The notes beneath the pieces were generated by a model. The model did not search any database and was not told the origin of the DNA. It saw only the letters and a list, made by a program, of their open reading frames with translations. From Polaromonas sp. (GTDB lineage Bacteria > Pseudomonadota > Gammaproteobacteria > Burkholderiales > Burkholderiaceae_C), in the NCBI RefSeq assembly GCF_012927485.1, contig NZ_JABBPC010000024.1, positions 35,271-99,270 on the forward strand: 64,000 nt of DNA. The letters run 5' to 3'. Position numbers and translations under genes: made by a program. Of the stretch, positions 8,291 to 18,338 are shown piece by piece (within the stretch, counting starts at the first letter, position 1; the number at the start of each line of letters is the position of its first letter).

Positions 8291-10159
8291 TTAAATCTCG
8301 ATTTTGCTACCCAACTCCACCACCGAGTTGTTAGGCAGATTCAAGAAGTCCGCCGCTCCGCTGGCGTTGTGATGCATCTGCGCAAAGAGCTTTTCACGCC
8401 AAGGCGCCATCCCGCTGCCGATGGTTGGAATCACGGTGTCGCGCGAAAGAAAGTAACTGGTCGTCATTGGCTCCAGCTCGCAGCCCCGGCCCTTGATTTC
8501 CCGCAAGGCTTTGGGCAGGTCCAAGTCGTTTTTGAAACCGTAGTGAACTTGGACCTGCCAGCAGTCGTGGCCTAGCGATTCCACTTCAATGCGCTTGTTC
8601 AAACCAATCCAGGGTACCTCGTGGTTGCGTACCGTTACAAACAGATTTTGCTGGTGCAGCACCTTGTTGTGCTTGAGGTTGTGCAATAACGCGTTGGGGA
8701 CGATGCCTGGCTCGGCAGTCATGAAGACGGCGGTGCCGCCTACCCGCACGGGTGGGCTGACAAACACGGCGTCCAGAAAGCTCGGTAGGTCGACGGCATC
8801 GGCGCGCATCTTTTCGTTGAGGAGCTGACGCCCTTGTTTCCAGGTGGCCATCACCGCGTACAGCCCAAACGCCAGCGCAAGCGGAAACCAGCCCCCTTGC
8901 ACGATCTTGAGGGAGTTGGAAGCAAAAAACGCCAAGTCAACCAGCAAAAAGAAGCTGCTGGCCGCGATGCACAACCACAGCGGGTAGCCCCAACCATAGC
9001 GGACGACAAAGAAGGTGAGCACCGTCGTGATGACCATCACCAGACTCACCGAAATTCCGTAGGCGGCAGCCAGTGCGCTGGACGAGCCAAACAAGCCGAC
9101 CGCCGCGACGACGCCCGCCAGCAGCAGCCAATTCACCGCAGGGACGTAGATTTGCCCGGTGTCACGAACCGACGTATGAAGAATCGACAGGCGCGGCAAG
9201 AAACCCAGCTGAATGGTCTGCTTGGTCGCCGAAAAAGCGCCTGAGATCAGTGCCTGCGAAGCAATCACCGTTGCCGCAGTGGCCAGCACCACCATCGGGA
9301 TCAGGGCCCATTCAGGGGTCATCAGGTAAAACGGGTTTTTTGCCGCTTCGGGATTAGTCAAGACCAGTGCACCTTGCCCAAAATAGTTGAGCATCAGCGA
9401 CGGCATCACCAGGCCAAACCACGCCAGGCGGATCGGCTGCTTCCCAAAATGGCCCATGTCGGCATACAGCGCCTCGGCACCAGTGACGCACAAAAACACA
9501 GCACCCAATGTGATGAAAGCCAGGGCGTAGTGCTCGGTCGCAAAGCGCAGCGCATGGACTGGCAGAACAGCCGCCAGCACCTGCGGATTCTGCACAATCT
9601 GGATCAACCCGGTCAAGGCGATGGCGAAAAACCAGACGACGGTGACCGGACCAAAGAACTTGCCGATGTCTGCGGTGCCTCGGCGCTGCACCGCAAACAA
9701 CAATACCAATACGACCAACGAGATCGATACCACATAGGGCTTGGTCGCAGGAGTCACGATTTCGAGACCCTCCACCGCCGACAGCACCGAGATAGCCGGA
9801 GTGATGATGCCATCGCCAAAAAATAGTGCCACGCCGAATACGCCGATCATCAGGAGGGCACGGCGCAAACGCGGCTGGTCCTTGACCGACTGCGAGGCCA
9901 GCGCCAACAAGGCCATCAGCCCGCCTTCGCCGTTGTTATCAGCGCGCATGATCAGCACGACGTATTTGATCGAGACCACAACGGTCAAGGTCCAAAAAAA
10001 CAAGGACAGCACGCCCAGGATGTTGGCTGGCGTGATCGGAACATGTCCGCTCACAAAAACCTCTTTGAATGCATACAGGACGCTGGTTCCGATGTCGCCG
10101 TAAACGACACCGATCGCTCCCAGGGTTAGCGCTGCAAGTGATGATTTTTTACTGGACAC
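8291..10159 (-). CDS. kup: KUP-family potassium uptake transporter
   Basis: A roughly 622-aa proton-coupled K+ uptake protein. It has the KUP N-terminus ([23 protein letters not shown]), about 12 hydrophobic helices up to residue 440 (including [19 protein letters not shown]) and a soluble C-terminal domain. The frame is open from TTG 10180, but GTG 10159 is preceded by AGGAAG at ideal distance, so I use it. It lies between gshA and gshB on the same strand. About 190 bases separate its stop from gshB. Confidence 0.92.
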   Translation of the reverse strand: MSSKKSSLAALTLGAIGVVYGDIGTSVLYAFKEVFVSGHVPITPANILGVLSLFFWTLTVVVSIKYVVLIMRADNNGEGGLMALLALASQSVKDQPRLRRALLMIGVFGVALFFGDGIITPAISVLSAVEGLEIVTPATKPYVVSISLVVLVLLFAVQRRGTADIGKFFGPVTVVWFFAIALTGLIQIVQNPQVLAAVLPVHALRFATEHYALAFITLGAVFLCVTGAEALYADMGHFGKQPIRLAWFGLVMPSLMLNYFGQGALVLTNPEAAKNPFYLMTPEWALIPMVVLATAATVIASQALISGAFSATKQTIQLGFLPRLSILHTSVRDTGQIYVPAVNWLLLAGVVAAVGLFGSSSALAAAYGISVSLVMVITTVLTFFVVRYGWGYPLWLCIAASSFFLLVDLAFFASNSLKIVQGGWFPLALAFGLYAVMATWKQGRQLLNEKMRADAVDLPSFLDAVFVSPPVRVGGTAVFMTAEPGIVPNALLHNLKHNKVLHQQNLFVTVRNHEVPWIGLNKRIEVESLGHDCWQVQVHYGFKNDLDLPKALREIKGRGCELEPMTTSYFLSRDTVIPTIGSGMAPWREKLFAQMHHNASGAADFLNLPNNSVVELGSKIEI

Positions 10160-10474
10160 AAAACTTCCTGTCTTTGGCAATTACCCCGAAGAAAACTCGG
10201 CCAAGAACGACCAAAGCCGACGTAACGGTTATCTACGGGTGCGCTATTCTGCCTTGAGGTGATCAAGTTGCCACTTGGCAAACACCCGAGCCCCCAACAA
10301 ATGAAGGTTTTGTTGCAATGCAACAACTTATACGACCGTGCAGGGGAAATATGCCGCGTATCTACTGCGCCTATCTGCCGACAATCGCTATTATTTAAAT
10401 AGCTATTTAGACCTACGCCATAAGCTTTACAGCTAATTTAGATATAAAAAAAAGCCCTTTTAAGGGCTTCTGGA
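10160..10474. other. intergenic region between gshA and kup
   Basis: About 315 bases with no gene. It contains the gshA terminator at its upper end and an AT-rich stretch (10380–10440) that may hold the kup promoter; no convincing hexamer pair was settled. Confidence 0.4.
10445..10469 (-). terminator. rho-independent terminator of gshA
   Basis: An 8-bp perfect stem (AAGCCCTT / AAGGGCTT, 10452–10459 with 10462–10469) is followed on the minus strand by a run of at least seven T (10445–10451). It begins 6 bases after the gshA stop codon. Confidence 0.9.
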
Positions 10475-11770
10475 TCAGTCGTATACCTCGGCGTTCGGAT
10501 CAGTCGCCTCCAACTCATAGCTGGCGGCCAGCATGGCCAGCCTGGCAATGACACCATACATGTAGAAGCGATTAGGACTGCTGGAGCCGGGTTTCTCGCC
10601 CCGCTGCGGCAGACGACCGCTGTCGGCAAAGGCCAGCGGAACGAAGCTGGCGCCGGGCGCGTTCAAGTTTTCGTCCACGCCGCGTTCGGCATGTACTCTG
10701 TAAAACCCGCCGACGACATAACGGTCCATCATGTAGACGACCGGTTCGGCTACGGCGTCATTCACCCGTTCATTGGTTAAAACGCCTTCCTGGATGATGA
10801 CGTCAGACAGCGCCTGGCCATCCTTGATCGTGCCCATCTTGTTTTTGGTCTTACGGCTCAGCGCAGCCAAGTCTTTTACGTCACGCACCGTCATGATGCC
10901 CATGCCGTAAGTGCCGTTGTCGGCCTTGACGACGACAAACGGCTTTTCGTTGATGCCGTATTCCTTGTACTTGCGCTTGATCTTTGCAAGCAAGGCATCG
11001 ACGTTGGTGGTCAGGCACTCCATGCCCGTCCCCTCGGCAAAGTTGACTTCCCCGCATTGCGCAAACAAGGGATTGGTGAGCCAAGGATCTATTCCAAGCA
11101 ACTTGCCAAAACGCTTGGAAACTTCTTCGTACGCCTTGAAATGGGTGGACTTGCGACGCACCGACCAGCCTGCGTGCAGCGGCGGTAACAAATACTGTTC
11201 ATGGAGGTCTTCCAGCATGCCGGGAATGCCGGCTGACAGGTCGTTGTTGAGCAAGATCGTACACGGGTCGAAGTCCTTCAGTCCCAGGCGCCGGTCCGTT
11301 CGGATCAAGGGCTCGATCGTGAGACTCTCGCCAGTTGACAAGTTCAGCGTAGTGGGCTCCTTGATCTCGGCATTGAGCGAGCCAAAGCGAACGTTGAGGC
11401 CTGCTTGGTGAAAAATCCGCTGCAACTGCAACACATTCGAGAGATAGAAGCTGTTCCGCGTATGGTTTTCGGGCACCACCAGCAAATTACGGGCTTCGGG
11501 GCAGATCTTCTCGATGGCGGCCATGGCAGCCTGCACGGCCAGCGGCAGCATCTCGGGCGCGAGGTTGTTCCAGCCGCCGGGAAACAGATTGGTATCGACC
11601 GGCGCGAGCTTGAAACCGGCGTTGCGAATATCCACCGAACAGTAAAAAGGTGGCGTGTGCTCCATCCACTCCAAGCGAAACCAGCGCTCTATCGCCGGCG
11701 TCGTGTCGAGAATACGTTGTTCGAGTTCATTGATAGGGCCGGTCAAGGCGGTAATGAGGTGCGGAACCAT
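10475..11770 (-). CDS. gshA: glutamate–cysteine ligase (proteobacterial type)
   Basis: A 431-aa enzyme catalysing the first, ATP-dependent step of glutathione synthesis. It belongs to the distinct betaproteobacterial GshA family rather than the E. coli type, with long conserved segments such as PPFYCSVDIRNAGFKLAPVD, NLFPGGWNNL, VVKADNGTYGMGIMTVRD and VYMMDRYVVGGFYRVH. The length is normal. A strong terminator follows, so read-through to kup and gshB is probably limited. Confidence 0.94.
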   Translation of the reverse strand: MVPHLITALTGPINELEQRILDTTPAIERWFRLEWMEHTPPFYCSVDIRNAGFKLAPVDTNLFPGGWNNLAPEMLPLAVQAAMAAIEKICPEARNLLVVPENHTRNSFYLSNVLQLQRIFHQAGLNVRFGSLNAEIKEPTTLNLSTGESLTIEPLIRTDRRLGLKDFDPCTILLNNDLSAGIPGMLEDLHEQYLLPPLHAGWSVRRKSTHFKAYEEVSKRFGKLLGIDPWLTNPLFAQCGEVNFAEGTGMECLTTNVDALLAKIKRKYKEYGINEKPFVVVKADNGTYGMGIMTVRDVKDLAALSRKTKNKMGTIKDGQALSDVIIQEGVLTNERVNDAVAEPVVYMMDRYVVGGFYRVHAERGVDENLNAPGASFVPLAFADSGRLPQRGEKPGSSSPNRFYMYGVIARLAMLAASYELEATDPNAEVYD

Positions 11771-11926
11771 GCGGCCACTTTCGATAAGGAACTGCTATTA
11801 ACTATTGTTATTAAACTCAGCTTTTTTTAGCCGATATGTAGAAGTGGGGGCGACCGGGCGGGTTGCAAGACGACTCGCGATGGCGTCTATGCCGGCCTAA
11901 GCGCGCTGTCCATTAAGCGCCGACCT

Positions 11927-13291
11927 TCAGGTACGCACTTCCCCCTGGCCGAGTACTATGTACTTGAGCGAGGTAAGTCCCTCAATTCCGACCGGCCCCC
12001 GGGCATGAAACTTGTCGGTGCTGATACCAATCTCCGCCCCTAGCCCAAACTCGAAACCGTCCGCGAAGCGGGTGCTCGCATTCACCATCACGCTGGCCGA
12101 ATCCACTTCACGCAGGAAGCGCTGGGCGTGCATGTGATCCCGCGTGACGATGGCATCGGTGTGATGGCTGGAGTATTGATTGATGTGACGAATAGCTTCA
12201 TCAACGTCTGTCACGACCTTGATGCTGATAACGGGCGCCAGATACTCCTCGTACCAGTCTTGCTCGGTGGCGGGTTTGATAATAGCGCCGGGCTCACCGG
12301 CCACTATCGCCAGAAGGCCCTGCGCCTCGGCATCACAACGCATTTCGACACCCTTTGCCGCATAGAGAGCTCCGATTTTTGGTAGAAAGTCGGACGCCAC
12401 TCCACGCGCCACCAATAAACTTTCGAGGGCATTACAAGGACTGTATTTTTGCGTTTTAGCGTTGTCGGCGATCTTGACCGCCATCGCGAGGTCGCACGGG
12501 TCGTCGACATAAACATGGCAGTTTCCGTCGAGGTGCTTGATAACGGGCACCTTGGCGTCGCGGCTGACGCGCTCAATCAGGCCCTTGCCACCGCGCGGAA
12601 TGATGACATCCACATACTGCGGCATGGTGATGAGTTGGCCCACGGCTTCGCGGTCGGTGGTGGGCACCAATTGCACCGCGTCCGCAGGCAGCCCGGCATT
12701 GCTCAAGGCACGCTGGACCAGCGCCGCCAGCGCCTTATTGGACTCGATGGCCTCCGACCCGCCACGCAAAATGCAGGCGTTTCCGCTCTTGATGGCGAGC
12801 GAGGCCGCTTCAATCGTGACGTTGGGTCGGCTCTCGTAAATCATGCCGAAAACACCGATCGGCACGCGCATCTGCCCCACGCGAATACCGCTGGGCTGCT
12901 CTTTCATGCCGATGATGTCACCGATCACGTCAGGCATGGCGGCCAGTTGCTCGCAGCCCAAAGCGACGGTTTCAATGTCTTTGGGGCTCAGCTTGAGCCG
13001 GTCCAGCAAGGCTCCAGCCAGCCCCGCTGCCGCCGCGCGGTCGAGGTCGATCTGGTTGGCAGCCTGCAAGCTGGCAACCTCCTGGCGGAGCAAGGACGCC
13101 AACTCAAGAAGCGCTCTGTTTTTAATAGCAGTGGCCGCTCTAGCTACTTCGGCAGAAGCCACTTTCGCCTTGGATCCCATGATTTTCATCAGCTGCGAAA
13201 TTCCAGCGGGGCCAGTGCGGACTTTGCCCTCACCGTCAGCGTTAAGGTCGCTGGGTGGCGTCATTACATTTTGAAGATTGGGCGCGTTCAT
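11927..13291 (-). CDS. proA: glutamate-5-semialdehyde dehydrogenase (gamma-glutamyl phosphate reductase)
   Basis: A 454-aa NADPH-dependent enzyme of proline synthesis that reduces glutamyl-5-phosphate to the semialdehyde. The ALDH-fold landmarks are present: [34 protein letters not shown], the catalytic cysteine in [13 protein letters not shown], and [20 protein letters not shown]. It is about 30 residues longer at the N-terminus than E. coli ProA. No proB is adjacent. Confidence 0.95.
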   Translation of the reverse strand: MNAPNLQNVMTPPSDLNADGEGKVRTGPAGISQLMKIMGSKAKVASAEVARAATAIKNRALLELASLLRQEVASLQAANQIDLDRAAAAGLAGALLDRLKLSPKDIETVALGCEQLAAMPDVIGDIIGMKEQPSGIRVGQMRVPIGVFGMIYESRPNVTIEAASLAIKSGNACILRGGSEAIESNKALAALVQRALSNAGLPADAVQLVPTTDREAVGQLITMPQYVDVIIPRGGKGLIERVSRDAKVPVIKHLDGNCHVYVDDPCDLAMAVKIADNAKTQKYSPCNALESLLVARGVASDFLPKIGALYAAKGVEMRCDAEAQGLLAIVAGEPGAIIKPATEQDWYEEYLAPVISIKVVTDVDEAIRHINQYSSHHTDAIVTRDHMHAQRFLREVDSASVMVNASTRFADGFEFGLGAEIGISTDKFHARGPVGIEGLTSLKYIVLGQGEVRT

Positions 13292-13479
13292 GCCTCTATT
13301 CTGCCCGTAATTACGGCTCGGTCGGCGGCAAGGAGTAGCCGCACCTCACGCGCTCCACCCCGCGTGGGCTGGACTGTTGATCACGGGCCCACGTCCTCAG
13401 GGCTACGCCCTGGCGGCGCATGGGATCCCGGCCGCCCAACCGCCCAACCGCCCAGGGGATTCGGGGCGAGTCATGCCTG

Positions 13480-13884
13480 TCAGCCGAACTGTATGGCTCT
13501 CCCCTGCGGGTCAAACGGAATAAAGGCGCCATGCTCGCCTCGCTTAATGGCTTCGACCATGCGCTGCAGGGGCGCCTCGGCCTCTTCACTGCTGGGGGCG
13601 TGGTTCGGAGTGCCCGCCAAGGCGGCGGCAAATACGATGCCCCAGACATGCCCAAATTCACTGGACTCCTGCACCAGCGCTGCAAAGGACGCCAGTTCCT
13701 CGGGGCGTTTATCCACGCACATCAGTGGCACCAACGCCCCGCCTTCACCGGCCTCGAAGCGCTCGCGCTGGGCTGCGGTGCTGTCCTCGGGCAGCTCGAC
13801 GCCGGCGAACACAAACAGCAGGCGCTGCGGAGCAGACTGAGCCCGGGCAGCCTGAAGGAGATCATCAAAACTCGAAATATCCAT
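13480..13884 (-). CDS. conserved hypothetical protein, ribonucleotide-reductase neighbourhood
   Basis: A 134-aa acidic soluble protein starting MDISSFDDLLQAAR, with a central LVPLMCVDKRPEELASF and a C-terminal GAFIPFDPQGRAIQFG. I recognise it only as a small conserved betaproteobacterial protein that, from memory, is sometimes labelled as a ribonucleotide reductase subunit, a name its size does not support. It is the last gene of the minus-strand group led by the flavin oxidoreductase and nrdJ, 38 bases after the nitroreductase. Its function is unknown; a helper or regulator of the operon is only a guess. Confidence 0.7.
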   Translation of the reverse strand: MDISSFDDLLQAARAQSAPQRLLFVFAGVELPEDSTAAQRERFEAGEGGALVPLMCVDKRPEELASFAALVQESSEFGHVWGIVFAAALAGTPNHAPSSEEAEAPLQRMVEAIKRGEHGAFIPFDPQGRAIQFG

Positions 13885-13922
13885 GAGTGCATCCAGTAAA
13901 AGAGATCGCAGCGTACATCGTT

Positions 13923-14513
13923 TTAGGTGGGAAGAGTGCGCATGAAGTCAGCTGGCAGTGGCCGCAAACGCTCGCTTTTACGCGACTGCACGGTGCCGAT
14001 GTTGACGAAGCACAGCGCATGTTCGCCGTCTGCCACGCCAAATAGGGCGCGCAGGCCGCTGGATTTAAGGGCCTTGCCGCTGGTCAGCGCTGAGCCATAG
14101 CCCAACGCGGTCGCCATGAGCAGCATATTTTGCACCGCGCAACCCGTCGAAACGATGCGTTCATACAGGTCGATCTCGGCATCACCTCGACGGCTGTCGA
14201 CCACTACGAGCATGAGCAACGGGGAGCGGTGCGCTTTTTCGCGCGCCTGCGCCACTTGGTCGGGGGTGGCGGCAGCGTCGCGTTCAAGCAGTGCCGCACC
14301 AAAAACCTCCGCCAGCCGGGCACGTGCCTCCTGAGGAACCAGTACAAAGCGCCAGGGCAGAAGCTGGCCGTGGTCGGGCGCAGTGGCAGCCGCGCACAAA
14401 ATCAATTCCAGCTCGTCGGCCGTGGGCCCGGGCGCTGCAAGGCGCTTCGGCAAAATGGTTTGCCGCGACTGCATCAACGCCGCAACCATGGGCGCCAGAT
14501 CGTTGTCAGTCAT
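13923..14513 (-). CDS. small nitroreductase-family flavoprotein (YdjA-like)
   Basis: A 196-aa FMN-dependent nitroreductase-fold protein of the short YdjA-like group. Features are an N-terminal RQTILPKRLAAPGP (family RRS-like flavin contact region), AAATAPDHGQLLPWRFVLV, and GCAVQNMLLMATALGYGSAL for the flavin/dimer core. The substrate is unknown. ATG 14513 is chosen because the frame upstream (to 14618) overlaps the NnrS end. It lies 70 bases after NnrS in the same direction, in a group suggestive of redox or nitrosative stress. Confidence 0.85.
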   Translation of the reverse strand: MTDNDLAPMVAALMQSRQTILPKRLAAPGPTADELELILCAAATAPDHGQLLPWRFVLVPQEARARLAEVFGAALLERDAAATPDQVAQAREKAHRSPLLMLVVVDSRRGDAEIDLYERIVSTGCAVQNMLLMATALGYGSALTSGKALKSSGLRALFGVADGEHALCFVNIGTVQSRKSERLRPLPADFMRTLPT

Positions 14514-14583
14514 CGGCGGATCCTGCGCGTCGCGGTCAAGGGAAAGACGAAGAAAGTCATCGCGGGCATCACGCTTGCTTGGG

Positions 14584-15906
14584 TCAGCCGCCACGTCCGT
14601 CGGCGCGCAGACGCCCATACCAGCCTGCCAGGCGCCCTGCCCAGACGGCCATCAGAGTGGTCCACAGCAAGGCCGCCAGCAGCAGCAGCCAGGCAGCAGC
14701 CCCGCTTTGCAACGCCGCTGTAAGACGAAGCAGCGTAGTCGCCTGCAATAGCCAGAACAACGACCAAATGAAATTGTCGGCCACCAGTGCCCGCCCACTG
14801 TGACCACAGGATACGCGCGTGACCATGGCGAACATCAGCGAAGCCAAACTTCCCATGGTCAGCGCATGCAAGGCACCCAGACTCAGCACCGGGGTTCCCT
14901 GTACCAAACCCAGCAACTGCGAGATGCCGCCCAGCACCAGTGCCAACCCGAACCAGAGAAAACCGATGTGCAACATGGCCAGCAGCCGGTTCTTGAGGCT
15001 TTGCATCAATCCCCAGACCAGCGCTAGCCATACCAGCACACCCCCCGCCAACAGTTCAAAAACGCCGCGAGCGAGCGTCCACGCCGCGCCTGCTGCGCCT
15101 TGCAGTGGACCATTCAACTCCACCCAGACGGCGCCAACTTCTGCGGCCGCCGCGGCAAGCATCAGCCCGAGTGCCCAAAACGGGCGCCACACGGTGATCA
15201 GGGGCATGGCGCTGGAAGTAAAAAACGGGATCATTCGATGCGCCACCGTAACGAACACAACCAGCACAAAACCCCAAAGACCGGTCAGCACACAGGCCCG
15301 GGCCACGGCTGGCGCGTCCAGCATCAAACTCAGCAACAGGCCACCAAGGCTCAAGCAGCCCACCACGCACGCCACGCCGATGGTCAGGGCATGCAGGCGG
15401 TCTTCGGCCTGGCTAAGCCTGATGAGCCGCCAAAACAGCACCGTTATCCAGGTCAAGCCGATCTCGCCCATAAAGAGCGCCGCAAGGGCCAGGGACAAGT
15501 AGAGGTGCGAACCGACCACCCACAGCAGCCACCCGCTTGCCTGCAACAGTAACGGCATCACCAGCTGCCTGGCTTGAAGGGACGGCACACCGAGCCATTT
15601 AGGGCCGGCTGTGAACAGAAAGCCCGAAAAGAACAACGGGATGAAGCCAAACGTCATGACGGCGGCATGCACCAGCGAGGGCGAAAGCGCGTAGGGCAAC
15701 GCCAACTCTCCGCTGACGCGGTCAAATTGCACCAGCGCCCACCAAGCCCCGGAAGTCACCAGCACCACCAGCGCCAGAAAAAAACCCAGCCGATGCGGTG
15801 CGAGCAACAAAAAACGGACCCGCCAGCGACGGTCTAAGTTCGCTCGATCCTCGGCGGAAGTCTTGCCTTTGGAGATTCGAAAATGAATCGCCGGCTGCAG
15901 TTTCAT
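14584..15906 (-). CDS. NnrS-family membrane protein
   Basis: A roughly 440-aa polytopic membrane protein with about 12 hydrophobic segments. It carries the NnrS family pattern: HAAVMTFGFIPLFFSGFLFTAGPKWL, VAHRMIPFFTSSA, HIGFLWFGLALVLGG and HALTMGSLASLMFAMVTRVSCGHSGR. NnrS proteins contain haem and copper and help bacteria resist nitric oxide stress. ATG 15906 lies 8 bases after the ribonucleotide reductase stop, so the two are almost certainly co-translated. Confidence 0.88.
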   Translation of the reverse strand: MKLQPAIHFRISKGKTSAEDRANLDRRWRVRFLLLAPHRLGFFLALVVLVTSGAWWALVQFDRVSGELALPYALSPSLVHAAVMTFGFIPLFFSGFLFTAGPKWLGVPSLQARQLVMPLLLQASGWLLWVVGSHLYLSLALAALFMGEIGLTWITVLFWRLIRLSQAEDRLHALTIGVACVVGCLSLGGLLLSLMLDAPAVARACVLTGLWGFVLVVFVTVAHRMIPFFTSSAMPLITVWRPFWALGLMLAAAAAEVGAVWVELNGPLQGAAGAAWTLARGVFELLAGGVLVWLALVWGLMQSLKNRLLAMLHIGFLWFGLALVLGGISQLLGLVQGTPVLSLGALHALTMGSLASLMFAMVTRVSCGHSGRALVADNFIWSLFWLLQATTLLRLTAALQSGAAAWLLLLAALLWTTLMAVWAGRLAGWYGRLRADGRGG

Positions 15907-15914
15907 CCGCAGGT

Positions 15915-18338
15915 TCACAAGTGGCCACATTGCGTGCAGTAGTCGCAGCCATCCTTGCGAATCACGGCATGGGCACCGCACTCGGTACATTTCTTGCCCG
16001 CCATGACAGGCGGCATGGCGGCGACCGGCGCATTTTCCTGATTCAGCGGCGGCGCATCCTGCTCCTGATGACCAGCGCGGCGCGCCAGTATGTTCTGAAT
16101 GGCGAAAGCGATCGCCGCGACCTCGGAGTCATGCCACATCGGCACCTGCCTGCCATCTGCTTTTTGGTGCGTTCCCAGGCGCACGGGGCCGCGGTCCCAG
16201 TCCACCTTGCGCATGTCGCTTAATGCGCGCTCCAAAAATCCTCCGCGTGCTGCCAGCGACAACAGCCGCATACTGGAGGTGATCCATTGCTGCGACTCGC
16301 CACTTTGGCCCACGGGCATGAAGAACTCGATGGCACGGTCCAAGGTGGCCGCGCCCTCGGCGCCCGACACCGGCAGGAAGGACACCACGAGGTACAGCGT
16401 CTTGTGTCCTTCCTGGGTCCAGTAATCGACCTTTTCCGCCACCGCCGAAAGTGCGCCTTTAGGCCGGCTCTCAATGACGGTGCGCATCGGGTCTGCAGCC
16501 GGTACGACTGACGGGGAAACCGCCTCAGCTTGGACCGGGCCTAGGTCCAACACGGATCCCAAAATGGCATTCGGCCGGTAGGTAGCCAGGCCCTTGAGCC
16601 GCGCGCGCCAGGCCTGCTGATAAAGACCACTGAAGTCGTCATAAGGATAGTCGGCGGGCACGTTCACGGTCTTGGAGATCGCGGTATCCACAAAGGGCTG
16701 CACGGCTTCCATCATGGCGATGTGACTGGACGCTGACATATCGAGTGCCGAGACGAAATAGTCGGGTAGCGCCTCCACGTCCCCTCCCAATTCGCGGTAC
16801 AGGCGCCAGGCGTGATCCTCCACGGCATACTCGGTCGTACTGCCGTCGGATTCACGTTTCTTGCGCCGGTACACCCACGAAAACGACGGTTCAATACCGT
16901 TGGACGCGTTGTCGGCAAACGCCAGGCTGACGGTGCCCGTGGGCGCAATCGACAGCAGGTGGCTATTGCGGATGCCCTGCTCGCGGATGGCTTGCTGCAG
17001 TTCCAGTGGAAGGCGACTGGCAAAAGTGCCGGGCGCCAGATAGCCGTCGGCTTCGAACTTCGGAAAGGCGCCCTTTTCCTTCGCCAGCGTCACCGAAGCG
17101 GTGTAAGCCGCATCACGCATGCACACGGCAATCCGTGTCGCCATTTCGCGGCCTTCGGGCGCGTCATAGCGCATGCAAAGCATGGCCAGCGCGTTGCCCA
17201 TGCCGGTGAAACCCACGCCGATACGGCGCTTGGCGGCGGCCTCGGCCTGTTGTTGCGGCAGCGGCCAGAAGGTCACTTCCAGCACGTTGTCGAGTGCGCG
17301 CACCTGGGTCGCCACGGACTTCGCGAACGCCTCGAAGTCAAACGCCGCCACGCCATCAAAGCCGAACGGGTGCTGGACAAAGCGCGTCAGAATGATGGGG
17401 CCGAGGTCGCAGCAACCATAGGGCGGCAGTGGCTGCTCGCCACAAGGATTGGTTGCAGCGATGGACTCGCAATAGCGCAGGTTGTTGTCCTCGTTGATGT
17501 GGTCGAGAAACAGAATGCCGGGCTCTGCGAAGTCGTAGGCCGAACGCATGACGGTATCCCACAGTTCGCGCGCGGCCAAAGTCTGATAGACCCATAAGTC
17601 GTCGGCACGCTGGAAAGCCCCCTTCGCGATCAGCGCGGCACCCGGTTTTGCGCGGTGCACCAACTCCCATGGAAGGTCGTCGTTGAGCGCTTGCATGAAC
17701 GAGTCGGGCATACCCACCGACACATTGAAGTTGTTCCAGCGGCCCGGGGTGCGCTTGGCAGTGATGAACTCAAGCACGTCGGGGTGGTCAATGCGCAGGA
17801 CGCCCATTTGTGCACCGCGTCGGGCGCCTGCGCTTTCCACTGTGGAGCAGGACTGGTCAAACACGTTGATGTAGCTGCACGGCCCGGACGCCATGGACGC
17901 CGTCGCCTTCACTTCGGCGCCGCGTGGACGAATGCGCGAGAAATCATAGCCCACGCCGCCGCCGCGCCGCATCGTTTCGGCCGCCTCGCGCAAGGCCTCG
18001 TAAATGCCGGGATAGCCGCCGTCATCCATGCCCTGAATGCAGTCGCCGACCGGTTGCACGAAGCAATTGATCAGGGTGGCCTGGATCAAGGTGCCCGCCG
18101 CACTCATGATGCGACCCGCGCCAATAGCGCCGGCGTGCAGGTTTTCCAGGAACAGCGCCTCGTACTTCGCCCGTTCTGCTTCGACCTCGACCGAAGCCAG
18201 TGCCCGCGCCACACGGCGGTACAGGTCTTCCACGCCACTTTCGCCGGGTTTAAGGTATTTTTCTTTCAGCACATCGTGGCTAATGGGCTGGGTGGCCGTC
18301 ACGTCTTGCGGCCGTTTAAAGCTATCACGCTTCATCAT
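15915..18338 (-). CDS. nrdJ: adenosylcobalamin-dependent ribonucleoside-diphosphate reductase (class II)
   Basis: A roughly 807-aa class II ribonucleotide reductase making deoxyribonucleotides without an oxygen-dependent radical. The ten-stranded barrel signatures are visible: INCFVQPVGDCIQG, RRGGGVGYDFSRIRPRG, SCSTVESAGARRGAQMGVLR, NPCGEQPLPPYGCCDLGP (active-site Cys and Glu) and SIAPTGTVSLAFADNASNGIEP. It ends in a zinc-ribbon-like CTECG...CDYCTQCGHL that probably re-reduces the active site. Its ATG at 18338 overlaps the stop of the flavin oxidoreductase by 4 bases (ATGA). Confidence 0.93.
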   Translation of the reverse strand: MMKRDSFKRPQDVTATQPISHDVLKEKYLKPGESGVEDLYRRVARALASVEVEAERAKYEALFLENLHAGAIGAGRIMSAAGTLIQATLINCFVQPVGDCIQGMDDGGYPGIYEALREAAETMRRGGGVGYDFSRIRPRGAEVKATASMASGPCSYINVFDQSCSTVESAGARRGAQMGVLRIDHPDVLEFITAKRTPGRWNNFNVSVGMPDSFMQALNDDLPWELVHRAKPGAALIAKGAFQRADDLWVYQTLAARELWDTVMRSAYDFAEPGILFLDHINEDNNLRYCESIAATNPCGEQPLPPYGCCDLGPIILTRFVQHPFGFDGVAAFDFEAFAKSVATQVRALDNVLEVTFWPLPQQQAEAAAKRRIGVGFTGMGNALAMLCMRYDAPEGREMATRIAVCMRDAAYTASVTLAKEKGAFPKFEADGYLAPGTFASRLPLELQQAIREQGIRNSHLLSIAPTGTVSLAFADNASNGIEPSFSWVYRRKKRESDGSTTEYAVEDHAWRLYRELGGDVEALPDYFVSALDMSASSHIAMMEAVQPFVDTAISKTVNVPADYPYDDFSGLYQQAWRARLKGLATYRPNAILGSVLDLGPVQAEAVSPSVVPAADPMRTVIESRPKGALSAVAEKVDYWTQEGHKTLYLVVSFLPVSGAEGAATLDRAIEFFMPVGQSGESQQWITSSMRLLSLAARGGFLERALSDMRKVDWDRGPVRLGTHQKADGRQVPMWHDSEVAAIAFAIQNILARRAGHQEQDAPPLNQENAPVAAMPPVMAGKKCTECGAHAVIRKDGCDYCTQCGHL

